Assembly: GCA_935421135.1 (NCBI GenBank)
Contig: OW285196.1
Span: forward strand, 16,055,001 to 16,119,000
Direction: 5' to 3'
Length of the DNA: 64,000 nucleotides
Origin: Bugulina stolonifera
Taxonomy: Eukaryota > Bryozoa > Gymnolaemata > Cheilostomatida > Bugulidae
Under the pieces are notes generated by a model. The model saw only the letters and a list, made by a program, of their open reading frames with translations. It did no database searches and was not told where the DNA came from. This document shows, one piece after another, positions 25,265-37,800 of this stretch. A program made the translations under genes and the position numbers. Within the stretch, counting starts at the first letter, position 1; the number at the start of each line of letters is the position of its first letter.

Positions 25265-25430
25265 GATCTGATGTACACTGTACAATGTACACTTATACAA
25301 TACGAGGTAAGGCCTACATTGTACAATGTACACTTATACAATCCGGTGTACACTGTACAATGTACACTTATACAATACGATGTACACTGTATAATGTACA
25401 CTTATACAATACGAGGTACACTGTCTACAT
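25265..25430. repeat. Minisatellite of about 36 bp, 4 copies
   Basis: Copies share GTACACTGTACAATGTACAC followed by TTATACAATACGA. Unit length is irregular. Confidence 0.8.
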
Positions 25431-25567
25431 AACAGACATCACAAAGAACATACCAGCGGCAGGGAATACACGACTCTGTAACATATCCTCAAACTATTAG
25501 TAACTTCATACTGAGAACCCATCACTCCAGTGGTAACCACAGCAGATGAAACTGTATAATTAAAAAG

Positions 25568-25920
25568 CAATGTCCACTAAGCAGAAACTAAAGAGGTAGT
25601 TTATCAAGCAATCGTGGCCACCAGCAACAACAAAATGGAGACACATATGTTGGCTTGACAGAAAATACATTTAAAACAAGATACAACAGCCACACTTCAT
25701 CTATAAAAAACATCAAATACAAAAACTCTACGGAACTAAGCAAGCATAGTTGGGCCTTAAAGAACAGAAGCTAAAATATGACTTTAAATGTAGAATATTA
25801 ACTAGAGCAGAACCATACAACCCAGCTGCCAACATCTGTAATCTCTGCATAACTGAGAAATACCACCAACTCTCAACAGCAGAAACAGCTATAGCTTCAA
25901 CATTCAGACACCCATATTTT
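25568..25920 (+). pseudogene. Relic of a GIY-YIG endonuclease, Penelope-like retroelement type
   Basis: Three reading frames in succession give pieces of one protein. EVVYQAIVATSNNK at about 25,592 is followed by TYVGLTENTFKTRYNSHTSS at about 25,651, ending ELSKHSWALK. A further shift leads to ILTRAEPYNPAANICNLCIT and EKYHQL. The order VVYQA, YVGLT.NTFKTRYN.H, LSKH.W.LK, RA.PYNP...C.LC..EK matches the C-terminal GIY-YIG region common in Penelope-like elements and related retroelements. At least two frameshifts make it non-functional. No reverse transcriptase part was seen upstream. Confidence 0.72.
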
Positions 25921-26388
25921 ACATCCCAATTTTTTTTATGTCATTGTTGTCTAATAATTGGTACATGTTATCATGAAACCAAATTGTAACAACAACAAAA
26001 ATTTATCTTTTTATCCATAAACATATTTTATAACCTGCTCAGAGCGCTATTTTAGAACTCCCATACAAATGTAAGTTTTATATTTTATAATATTATTATA
26101 CAATCATGTAGTTATACCATTGAGTGAAACATTGCGTATATCAATGTGAGATAGCGGTGCGTCTGGCATAACTTCAGCAGCAGAGAATAGCAGCAGAAGA
26201 AGGAAGTGGTAGGAGGGTTTGCAGGAGAGGTTGTTGTGCAGGAGGTTAGTGTGCTTATTAATACATGGAAGAAAAGAATAGTTACTTTTGTTTTCAGGGA
26301 GTTATCTGACCTTGACCTTATTTTTAGGATCCTTCACGGTCACCATGGTGACAACATTTTCTGTTTGATAAATTATTTTTCGTTTCAG

Positions 26389-27220
26389 GTATATAGACGC
26401 TAAGTGCATAGAGAAAGAAGAGTTACTGAGGATGTCACTAGCACCCTCCCTTACTATTGTCACAGAGGAATCTGCCACTCAGACTATGATAGGCAGAACC
26501 TTTGCACGTCCAGAAATGGATCAAGAATTTGAAAGTCGAAGTAGAAATTATCGTTAGTATGAGTTGAATAATCAATATTGATTTTGGTGTCTACTACGTA
26601 CATGTAGTTATATTATACACGTTGTAATGCACAACATAATTTTTATGCTGTATATACGCAAATCGTGTACATGTATAAGCATTGAGATGTAGGCTACAGG
26701 AGTGTAAATCTGTATAATACCGTATAAGTATAATAATGGACTGAGTAAAGTACATGTACATGTTAATGTCATGCCCACATAGAACCAATGTTATACTGGA
26801 CAGTGTACAGTGTACAATGCTTACGTGTTCCTTAAACAGGTATATCATCATCTGAACTCGTACACTTCAGTATCACAGACTATCTAAGTGAACCACAGCC
26901 TAGCTATCACAAACTCGGTAAAGTAATATAAATCAGGTCAAACTGTGACAATATAATTATATTACAACCAGACCTACATGGAACACATCATATGTTCAGC
27001 TTCTTATTATTAATAATTTTACTGGATATACTGTACATAAACGCATCACTGTATCCACACAGGTGATCCAGCTACCAACCTGAGTACATGCACTCCTGGA
27101 ACAAGAGCCAATAGACCAGAACACTCTGCTACTCTGTTTGCCCTACCCAGCACTTGGTACCCCATGGCTTCCTTAACACCACCTACACTGTTTGGCAGAG
27201 CACAAAGTATCTCACACTAA
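26389..27220 (+). CDS. 3' part of an unrecognised gene (last three exons)
   Basis: The exons are 26389-26552, 26840-26917 and 27063-27220 (stop TAA). The acceptors are CGTTTCAG, TTAAACAG and CCACACAG; the donors are GTTAGT and GTAAAG. All junctions are in phase. The readable protein is about 132 residues, without a recognised domain. Features include KEELLRMSLAPSLTIV, then Ser/Thr-rich sequence, and a Pro-rich end (PSTWYPMASLTPPTLFGR). The first exon needs two bases from an upstream exon that I could not identify. Alternatively, translation starts at the ATG near 26,433. An AATAAA signal is present near 27,520. Confidence 0.55.
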
Positions 27221-27607
27221 CTAATCAGCTCTTTATCTCAGTCAGATAGAGAACTGGAAAGGAAGATTACAGTATTACAATGTCTGTAGAGTTCACAGAG
27301 TAGAATAGAACGGTACACTATAGCCATCTTGATACTCTTCTATCTTATTATTATAAAACTGAAATATTTATTATGTATATAAAAGCTTGTCAAAGCTACA
27401 TGCTAAAAGTATAAACATTTGTGGACTTCTGTCGGCACTGTTTGAAAAGTGGACAGTGCTATTATAAAATATGAGATAAAATGTGTAATGACTAGAAATG
27501 CGGATAAGAACAAGATAAAATAAAGAGTATTGTATATATTAATTATATAGTTTCATGATTGCACAAATGGCAGTACTACTGTACTACTGGTTTGGCTGAC
27601 ACTGGAC

Positions 27608-28062
27608 GGCTTCTACGCTCATCCACCACAGTATTATGTACCCTACGCCCATCCACTACAGTATTATGTACCCGACCCCCATCCACCACAGTGTTATGTA
27701 CCCTACGCCCATCCACCACAGTATTATGTACCCTACGCCCATCCACCACAGTATTATGTACCCGACCCCCATCCACCACAGTATTATGTACCCGACCCCC
27801 ATCCACCACAGTATTATTTACCCTACGCCCATCCACCACAGTATTATGTACCCTACGCCCATCCACCACAGTATTATGTACCCGACCCCCATCCACCACA
27901 GTGTTATGTACCCTACGCCCATCCACCACAGTATTATGTACCCGACCCCCATCCACCACAGTATTATGTACCCGACCCCCATCCACCACAGTATTATTTA
28001 CCCTACGCCCATCCACCACAGTATTATGTACCCTACCCCCATCCACCACAGTATTATATACC
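27608..28062. repeat. 30-bp minisatellite with two unit types, about 15 copies
   Basis: Units share CATCCACCACAGTATTATGT and alternate irregularly between CCCTACGCC and CCCGACCCC versions. The order of versions includes a repeated block, which suggests duplication of several units at once. Three frames are open only because of the 30-base period. Confidence 0.9.
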
Positions 28063-28118
28063 CGCCGATCATGAAGGTGAAAGATGAGCACAATATTAGT
28101 CGAGTGTTGTAAACACAA

Positions 28119-29500
28119 ATTTCTTGTATTATTCCATTTTTGATGGTTATATTATGTTATAGTTAAAGTAACTGGTCACTAGGGCCTGTGATTATGTGAG
28201 AATACAATGTACATTCACTGCACATAAGGAATTAGACTAACATAATTATAAATATACATTTTATATTGGAAAATGCTAGTTTGAGCTAATATTTTTGTTG
28301 TAAATAGTAAAACATGACACATTTTGATTTGTTGATATATAAGGGACAAATTAAAGTAAAAATGCATCTTGTTTTACTATTCATGTTTTATATTGCTACA
28401 TAGTGCATGAAACACATCTCTGTTCCTATTCATGTAGCAATAAACAACAAAAATGCACCTGTAAATGAGTAAATCTAACTGATTGTTGTGATTGTGGATG
28501 TGGTCTACAATACTTACTACAATAACAACAAATAATGAAGATATTTTTGGAGTTTTCTACGCATGACAAAGAGAATAACAAGGTAACACAACTCTTTTTG
28601 ATGGCCTACTATTTTCCTACACAAATGAAACGATAAATCGGAGCGTACTGGTCCTACTAGGGTGGAGTCAAGAAATGATGATGATCTGGCCAATGAGCGC
28701 TCTCGAACCAGTTCAAGGACAAATTTGTAATGATGAACATCTCGGATCGCAGACGAATTGTGTAGCAGCAGCAATGATGATACTAATTTTGTGATTGAGT
28801 ATCGAATACGAAACTATTTTTGAAGAAAATAGTAATAGTAGTTTTTACATGGGAAATTGAAATTGTCAGTATGAAGTATAGCAAAAAGAACCGGTAAATA
28901 CATAACTGTACCCTATTAATATTAGGTTTGTAATCGGACTATCATTCAATTTCATTCAATTTGAATTTCATTTTTATTTTAGTTTTAGTTTTGCCCTTTT
29001 GGCTTTTGGTATTTCATAATAATGATAATCTGAGGTCAATAGGTTCAGGTTGTATCAACATCAACATTACATACTTTTATGAAAACCTCAATGAGGATCA
29101 ACATACATGTATATATATTCTATTGATACCGTCATATAAAATCAGATAACACCATTCATAATATATAATCTAATGCATAGGTAATCATGTCATATCGTTA
29201 TCGCAATCGTTGATTACCTTATGGTTATGCAATGATTTGATACGGTTATTATAATTATATTATTATAAACAGTTATGTTATTTATATGATTATAGATTAA
29301 TAAATTATAGTTGTGGCTATTACTGTGTTGTGTTATCATTATATAGACCTATTAATTTAATTTGCCATTCATAATGATAACCATATTTTTTATATTAAAT
29401 ATTTAATATTTTATCAACTGATTAACTTAAACTTGAGATTAAATTACACAACATTGACATTGGCGTTGTCACAATGGTTGTGATAATCATGATCAATCAT
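28119..29500. other. Gene-free AT-rich spacer
   Basis: No exon was supported. A minus-strand open frame at 28,517-28,774 has no recognised features. Confidence 0.55.
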
Positions 29501-29728
29501 AGCCACAATGACAATCACAATGATAGTGACTGTAATGTGACTATTAGTACAATTGAAATGCCTAATTACTGCTGTATCTCATATGAAATGAATAATAATA
29601 GGTCCTAATTATTAAATTATAATTTCAATTTGGCTATTCATTTCATATGAGATACAGCAACAATTAGGCATTTCAATCGTACTAATAGTCACATTACAGT
29701 CACTATCATTGTGATTGTCATTGTGGCT
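29501..29728. repeat. 228-bp foldback with about 90-bp arms
   Basis: AGCCACAATGACAATCACAA at 29501 pairs with the end of the element at 29728. The arms match across about 90 bases with a few mismatches, around an AT-rich centre of about 45 bases. It resembles a small inverted-repeat transposon (MITE-like). No clear target duplication was found. Confidence 0.8.
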
Positions 29729-30430
29729 TTTATATGACTATTATTAATAATATAATTTATAAATATTAACACTATTCTAAGATAGGCATAATATTACATA
29801 GACCTAGTTAATTAGAGCCATTGATGATGAAATATAATATTTTATATTTATTAGGCCTACAAAATCATACTGATAATAGTCCAAGTAGAATATTAATGGG
29901 CTAATATTAATGATCATAGCTAGTAGGCCTATTGTTATTGTTATTATATTACTGTAGGTTTAGATTATAAAGATATAGTTTATAACTTATATCTTATGAT
30001 GTATTTTTTAGTAAGGGATTTATTATTATACATCATTATATAAAAAATGGCCAAGCCTCCTAAAAACTTATAGGCCTATTTTACTTTTAGCTTGAAAAAT
30101 AAAGATATACAATGTAATGTATAGTCTATATTAATATTAGTTTAAATAGAAGAGATATAGTGTGCTTATGAACACACCTAGTGATTATCAGTCACCCAGA
30201 CTGTAATTACTAAACTATTTATGTTGAATATTTAAAATATTGGATTGGGTAGAAAGTTTCTGCTCTAGGAGTTGATATACATGTATAGTCTCCTACTTTT
30301 AGCGATAGCTTCAAGCTCCAATCTTGGGAAGCCTCAGACTGATTACCAAGAGACGGAATTATAAGTACTGACTGTCAGATTTTGTCTAACATCCACCGTC
30401 TTATGGTGCCTGTTTGGCTGATATTGTAGA

Positions 30431-33400
30431 ATGGATGGTCAGCAGCAATTTCTAAAACCGGTAAGTTTCATTCTAGTTTCAATTTCCTTATTGAGGTGTT
30501 TGAGGCTGTTACATGTAATTATCTAGATATGTGTAGAGCCTATGTGTAAAGGATTGTATTTTCCTGTAATAGGCTATTACAGGCATGAAATAGGCATTTT
30601 TAAGTCTTGCAGTGAAGACTGTGTGAAGAAGACTGTGTCAGTATATGGGCTACTGCTTGTAGTTACTGTGTTGACCTATTGTCCAAGCACATACCTAGCA
30701 GACACCTATTATTATAGCTGTCAGTGTACACATACATGTACTTGTATATAGTTTTATAGTTATTATAATTCATAGGCCTATGTATAAAGAGCAGCTAGCA
30801 GGTTTTTTATTTTGATACAACTAGAGCTAGTAGATGTATATTATGATTTAGTAGCTGCTAGTGATAGTATTGATAATCTATTAATAGTACACATGACTGT
30901 ATAAAACTGTGTGTAGTCTGGTATTATGACTACTTTATATACCTCGATATGTACTATATTCAGTGTATAGGCTACATGTAGTATTATAGTGTAGTATTAT
31001 AGTGTACATGTAGTATTATAGTGTAGTATTATAGTGTACATGTAGTATTATAGTGTAGTATTATAGTGTACATGTAGTATTATAGTGTAGTATTATAGTG
31101 TAGTATTATAGTGTAGTATTATAATGTACATGTAGTATTATAATAGGCCTAAATGTACATAATTATGTAGATGTCTAATGTACATGTATAATATTATTGT
31201 CCCAGTAGTGTATTTAGGATTATGGTTGGCACCGCTAGCTAATAGGTAATGAAATATAACAATATTATGGCTGGCTACACCCTCTTCTATTCCACAATAA
31301 TACATCCTCCTTCACGACTACATTAACGTGTTTCAAATACATGGGGATTTAATTAACCATTCAATGAATACAAATAAAACTGATATTTTTTATGATGACT
31401 AAAGATGCTATCAAAAATATATTTGTATCAGAATGACGTGTTCTACCCTCAGTTAAAGAGGTGGACATGTGAATAGTTACATTACATTATGTTATACCCT
31501 AAATATATGGGTAGCTTTTACCTTTGCTATACTCCACCCACTGGTTGCTATGGAAACCGGTAATTTATTCAAAGTGGAAGCACAACGTTTTGGTAAATGC
31601 AGTTATAATGTGGATGAATATATATATAAAGTATGTATATGTAACCCATAGAACATACCTGGTATAGTATGATAATGGACTAGTATGTGATACATTGGGC
31701 AGGTGTACTGTCAGTCCACGCTATTATAATGTAAAAACTATAGCATATGTGTAGCCCGCATTTACATGTATATTATAGTGAGTAGTGGTAGTGTGTAGGC
31801 ACATACACCCTGAATAGGACTATGTATACATGCATGACGACACAAGCAGTCTATATATTATTATAGGCCCACATACATTATACCAACAACACACTCAAAA
31901 CATCTACGCTACCAACACAAGTTCTGTGATTGTCTCATTGAGACAACCAAGAGCGAAATCACTCAACTGTAACGTTTTCGCAGTCTCATGGTAGGCCTGG
32001 TATTACCAGGCTACTCAAATATTGATTCAAAATAGAGTTTGAGATGGGACAACTCCTGCACTGTTTTCTCTTAGTACATACAGGTACATGTAGGCCTACA
32101 TGTAGATAAGCTGTGCTGTGTATGTAGGTATAGTAACAGTATGCACGATTGTACTCTGTGCTGTTAGCTTACAATGATAAACTTGTGCTGTATTAATATG
32201 TGTATTTCTAGTTGTTACCTGACAACAATAAGGCAAGCATGAATATTTGGGTGTATCACAAATAAACCCAACTCAGGAATTTTAATCAACATTGTAGATC
32301 TTATCAGTACTGTATGATTCCTATTATATGCTCTAGTTGTACCCATTGACTGTATATATATACATACATAACCAGTTTTCTATACATGGACTATCATTAA
32401 GGAATTATAGTTATATTATATCCAGCTAACATAGGCAGCTTATTATATAAGATCAGTAAACTGTATAGTAGTCAGCATTACTTTACCTGGGAATATACCA
32501 AGTACAGATACATGTACAGTATGTGAACCTAGTTATCATATCTCTCTGTATGTGTAATATTATAATACAATGTATTAATATACACTTATACAGTAATACT
32601 ATAATATACTAATAATAGTCCTTTACTTGTGGTGCTTTGTTACTATGGTAACCGCAAACCTGTGCCCACAGTATGGGTGTTCCCGAGTTAGATTAATAAT
32701 CTCCTTAATGATTTATAGAACACAATAATATACTGAGGTAAAATAAAAAAACATGGGAATGTACGTAATGTCGTATTTATGGTTTAGTGTTGATAGTATT
32801 TATGCTGGTGTTGCATAACCAGTTGCGAGTATTTGCTATGTTATACGTGATACATACAGTAGTATACTCCACTATATATGACTACTGTACTGTACAGTAA
32901 TTATATTGGTAGACGCAGCACGTACCGTTCTACGTGAAGAGACCAATCACAATAGACACGTCCTCTCATCCTCATCTCTTTGCTTACAACAATGGAGGTG
33001 CAAAACCTGCATCGTACAGTGTCGACCTATCACATTCAAGGTAACATTATATTCATTAATGTTGACCTATCACATCCAAGGTAACAGTAAGAACGTGCTT
33101 GGCCTACAATAAACTGTTTGAAGTTGTCACATTCAGGAAAGGTTTCAAACTGATCTTGTAAATTTGGATTAGTCTTCCCTTTCTCAAAGGTAATAAAGTA
33201 TGAGAAGACAAGTCCAAACAATTAACTAAAGCCTGTTATTTCATGTACTTTCCACCAAGTATTGCACATCAGTTCTTGTGGAGAGTGGTTTATTAGTTGT
33301 GTGTCGTTTGCATGAGTCTTTTTTACACCAATACAGTATATCATAGTCGGATTGTAATGTATGTAGTAATATACACAATGTATGTACATTGTATGTGTAG

Positions 33401-34831
33401 TAATATACACAATGTATGTACATTGTATGTGTAGTAATATACACAATGTATGTACATTGTATGTGTAGTAATATACACAATGTATGTACATTGTATGTGT
33501 AGTAATATACACAATGTATGTACATTGTATATGTAGTAATATATACAATGTATGTACACAATGTATGTACATATTGTGTAATTATAGATGAATGCATAGT
33601 AATAATGCTTTAATAATGTGACATATGTATGGTAGGTTTAGTAGGGCCAAGCACACAGACCAGTTATCTGAACCAATCAATAAAGGACACAGCAAGAGCC
33701 TCAGGGATGTCTTTGAGAAAGCCATATTACGAGGAGACGTAGCCATATACCCTCCAGGTATGACAACAGTTGGGATGATTCAGTGTTCTAAGGCTAATAG
33801 CTCCCTAGACACTTGACTGTGTGTGATACTTTCTGTATTACTGACTGTATTACTGTATGTGTTGGTGACTATATTACTCACTGCATTACTGTATGTGTAT
33901 TGCTGTATTTGTATTACTGTATGCGTATTACTGTATGCGTGTTACTGTATGCGTGTTACTGTATGCGTGTTACTGTATGCTTGTTACTGTATGCGTGTTA
34001 CTGTATGCGTGTTACTGTATGCGTGTTACTGTATGCGTGTTACTGTATGCGTGTTACTGTTTGCGTGTTACTGTATGCGTGTTACTGTATGCGTGTTACT
34101 GTATGCGTGTTACTGTATGCGTGTTACTGTATGCGTGTTACTGTGCGTGCGTGCGTGTGTGTATTACTGTATGTGTATTACTGTATGTGTATTACTGTAT
34201 GTGTATTACTGTATGTGTATTACTGTATACATGTGTATTACCTATCAACTATAGACACATCTAATTATTTTAGATGAAGATCATGCCGGGGTAATGAGAA
34301 ATCCAAGCTTCATAACAGCCAGTCTTCCCAGGCCCGATAAACACAAACGAAAATCTGCTACTATAGGAGGGGACAATTATATGCATATAGGTAGGTGGGA
34401 ATAACAACACTTTGGGATCATGTAGTGGTTATAAACTGTACATGTAAGTAGTATAGTCAGTGCACTTCTACACAGACACGCACTCATTGACCCCTGTTTT
34501 CAACCAATCACAAGCCGGTATTTCCGATTTCAACCAATCACAGAAGAGCACAAAAATTTTGCACACGACCTTGCCAAGGTCACCCCAAAATCCCCCCTTC
34601 TGATTGGTCGAAAAAACATTTGCACACTTGACCCCGAACCCGGCCACGACCCCTTCCCTCCCTCCTTCCCGCCCCCTCCCCCGCCTCCCACTCCTCCCCC
34701 GCTCCCCGCCACCGCCCTCGTCCCGTCCGCGCCACCGCCGTCGCCGCCGCCGCCACCGCCGCCCTCACAGCCGCCGTCGCCGCCGCCACCACCGCCCTCA
34801 CCACCGCCGCCGCCACCGCCGCCACCACCGC

Positions 34832-34862
<31 letters not shown>

Positions 34863-37800
34863 ACCGCCGCCGCCGCCGCCACCGCCGCCGCCGCCATCAC
34901 CGTCATCACCGCCACCCCTCCTCCGCCGCCGCCCACCCTCCCCACCCCGCAACCCCCACTCACCCGAACGACCGATCGTTTGAGGCGGTCAAGCCGCGTC
35001 CGCCCACGTTGCGTGCGGCGCCGACCGTACACGTGGAGGCGACGCCGGTGCCCCGTATCCACCGGGCCAAGCGACTAGGCAGCGGCCCGCCGCTTCTCCC
35101 GAGCCCTCCACTCGAAAAGCTTGTGATCTAAACGAGCGAATTCGGCTTCGCCTACAGCTCTCATTAGCGATAAGAAGAAGTACTACGGAAGGCTTGGTTT
35201 ATAATGTGCATTGCATTGTTAATAAAGAAATGTGTAAAGTCTTGGCTATAAATATACTGATGGGAAGAAGGGTTGGTTCTATGATATACATTGTGTTGAC
35301 AATAAAGAACCATGTACATGTGTTAAGTCAGCATATATAATACATTAAATAAACTTTTCGCAATGGTGACAATAGAATGGATAAAAGATTGTGTACACGT
35401 GTTAAAACACAATTGAAAGAATAAAAGAGTATGTCATATCTATTATACATTAGATAAACTTTTCACAATAGTAGCAATAGAATAAATAAAAGGTTGTGTG
35501 CATGTGTTAAGTCAGCATTATGTAATATATTAAATTGTTTAGCCTCCCTATAAAAATATATAGTAGTAGGGTGTGAGTTATTTTTTAGCTTGATAGCATT
35601 TTATACAATAAACACTTCACAATTGCTGCCAATTACTCCATTTAACACTAACCTTATGTTCTACTTGTTGACATCTCTGATCAGGCACTGACTAGTAGGT
35701 AGCTGTCTCTGTTTACTCTCACTCTGTTGACTAGAGACTGATTATTCATACTGCTAGAGTGAGAAACTCATATCTTAAATAGTAGTAATCAGTGGGCGGA
35801 GTCTAACCATTTCCCCACCCCGATGTGAATCCGAAGCCTCCCGATGTGAATCCGAAGCCTCCCGATGTGAATCCGAAGCCTCCCGATGCACCCCGATGTG
35901 AATCCGAAGCCTCCCGATGCACCCCGATGTGAATCCGAAGCCTCCCGATGCATCCCGATGTGAATCCGAAGCTTCCCGATGCATCCCGATGTGATTCCGA
36001 AGCTTCCCGATGCATCCCGATGTGAATCCGAAGCTTCCCGATACATCCCGATGTGATTCCGAAGCTTCCCGATGCATCCCGATGTGAATCCGAAGCTTCC
36101 CGATGCATCCCGATGTGATTCCGAAGCTTCCCGAAGCTTCCCGATGCATCCCGATGTGATTCCGAAGCTTCCCGATGCATCCCGATGTGATTCCGAAGCT
36201 TCCCGATGCATCCCGATGTGATTCCGAAGCTTCCCGATGCATCCCGATGTGATTCCGAAGCTTCCCGAAGCTTCCCGATGCATCCCGATGTGTCCCGATG
36301 TGTCAATTCACATCGGGATGCATCGGGAAACTTCGGAATCACATCGGGATGCATCGGGAAGCTTCGGAATCACATCGGGATGCATCGGGAAGCTTCGGAT
36401 TCACATCGGGATGCATCGGGAAGCTTCGGATTCACATCGGGATGCATCGGGAAGCTTCGGAATCACATCGGGATGCATCGGGAAGCTTCGGAATCACATC
36501 GGGATGCATCGGGAAGCTTCGGAATCACATCGGGATGCATCGGGAAGCTTCGGATTAACATCGGGATGCATCGGGAGGCTTCGGATTCACATCGGGGTGC
36601 ATCGGGAGGCTTCGGATTCACATCGGGGTGCATCGGGAGGCTTCGGATTCACATCGGGAGGCTTCGGATTCACATCGGGGTGCATCGGGTCACATTGGGA
36701 TTGGATAAAAAAAGGGAGGAGTCAAGAAATGAGCAGTTGTATAAAGGGAGAGTGGGATCACAGTCTCAACACATCACTACTGTACAGCTACACTACTACA
36801 ATAGTCCAAAACCAAGAAGAGTTATTTGCGGGCTTAACGGACTCACAAATGGATGGAATTATTGAAGAAGAAGAAGGGGAAAATAATAGGAGTGGGGAGT
36901 CTTGCCCGAAAGAATCTTTCTAACATGGCGGACTCTCCGTCCTCCTCGGATAGGGGCGAGACCACAACAACCCATGGATGAGTATTATTCCAAGATAGAA
37001 AAGATGCGGCTTTCTTCAGTAGTATTGTTTTATTACGAAGATAAATAGAGAAAAAATAAAAGAATCAAGAATCAAGCAGAAATCTAAAAAGCAAAGAAAA
37101 AAAAAAGAATGCAGGTAAGATAAAAACTATTGGTTTCTTTTTTTAGTTATAGTAGTATAAAAACGAATTATAAGTAAGGTGAAGTATTTCTCTCTAGTCA
37201 AAGTGAAAAGGTGAAAAAAGCATACTTTAACATCTTAGACATGGTAAGAGACTTATAGAATTAGAGAAAATCATACTATGACTAATTAACATCTGGTTTT
37301 AAAAAGGAAGTAGTCTCTTTTGACATTCTAGACATGGTAAGAGGCTTATAGTATAAAAAAGTACATCATCATTATGTGTAACTAACATGTACTTCTGCAG
37401 AAATGTCAGTAATCTCCTTTGACATCTTAGAAACCCAACACCATAGTGGATTGAAGGTGTAATGCATGTGTGAACAAATAAGATAATAGACTAACCATTT
37501 CTGGAGATGGGATTCTTTTCCTCGAGATTCGTCTTCTGTCTTCCGAGTCGTACGTAACCATATACTTCGTACCTTTTTTTGATGTTTTAATTTTTCTTAT
37601 ATATTTCTTTCTTTGATATTTAGATGTAGAAGCCTGTAAGTATATGTAGAGTAATAAACATATACCAAAGCATAAGTCAAGTAAACGGAACTACTAATGC
37701 AACATAGTTACTAAACAAAGAAAATAAGAATGAATAAAAATATATAGGAAACATGAGCATAGTGGTAGTGTACAAGTCAAGTATACAAAAATACTAATCC

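Larger units (their letters stand above)
30431..34390 (+). other. Start codon and first four exons of the SEA-mucin gene
   Basis: Exon 1 is 30 coding bases (MDGQQQFLKP) followed by GTAAGT. I chose this ATG because it is phase 0 and joins exon 2 (THR-GLN-HIS start, reading TQHVPFYVKRPITI) without a stop. Exons 3 and 4 encode FSRAKHTDQLSEPINKGHSK and a segment with RPDKHKRKSATIGG. This part is hydrophilic and predicted to be cytoplasmic. Intron 1 is 2.45 kb and could hold further unrecognised exons. A second copy of the exon 2 end and donor (CACATCCAAG|GTAACA) lies at about 33,070-33,086. Confidence 0.65.

Noticed and set aside
28517..28774. Minus-strand 85-codon open frame
   Set aside because: No recognisable domain, no splice partners, and composition like the surroundings.
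34604..35131. Pro/Arg/His-rich or Gly-rich proteins in the GC-rich TIR segments (also at 42448-43046)
   Set aside because: Several frames on both strands are open at once, as expected for GC triplet repeats. No splice or start context singles out one of them.
37235..37340. Five-base micro-exons ACATG between AG and GTAAGA on the plus strand
   Set aside because: The motif occurs twice, but no flanking exons join in phase, so it is recorded only as a curiosity.
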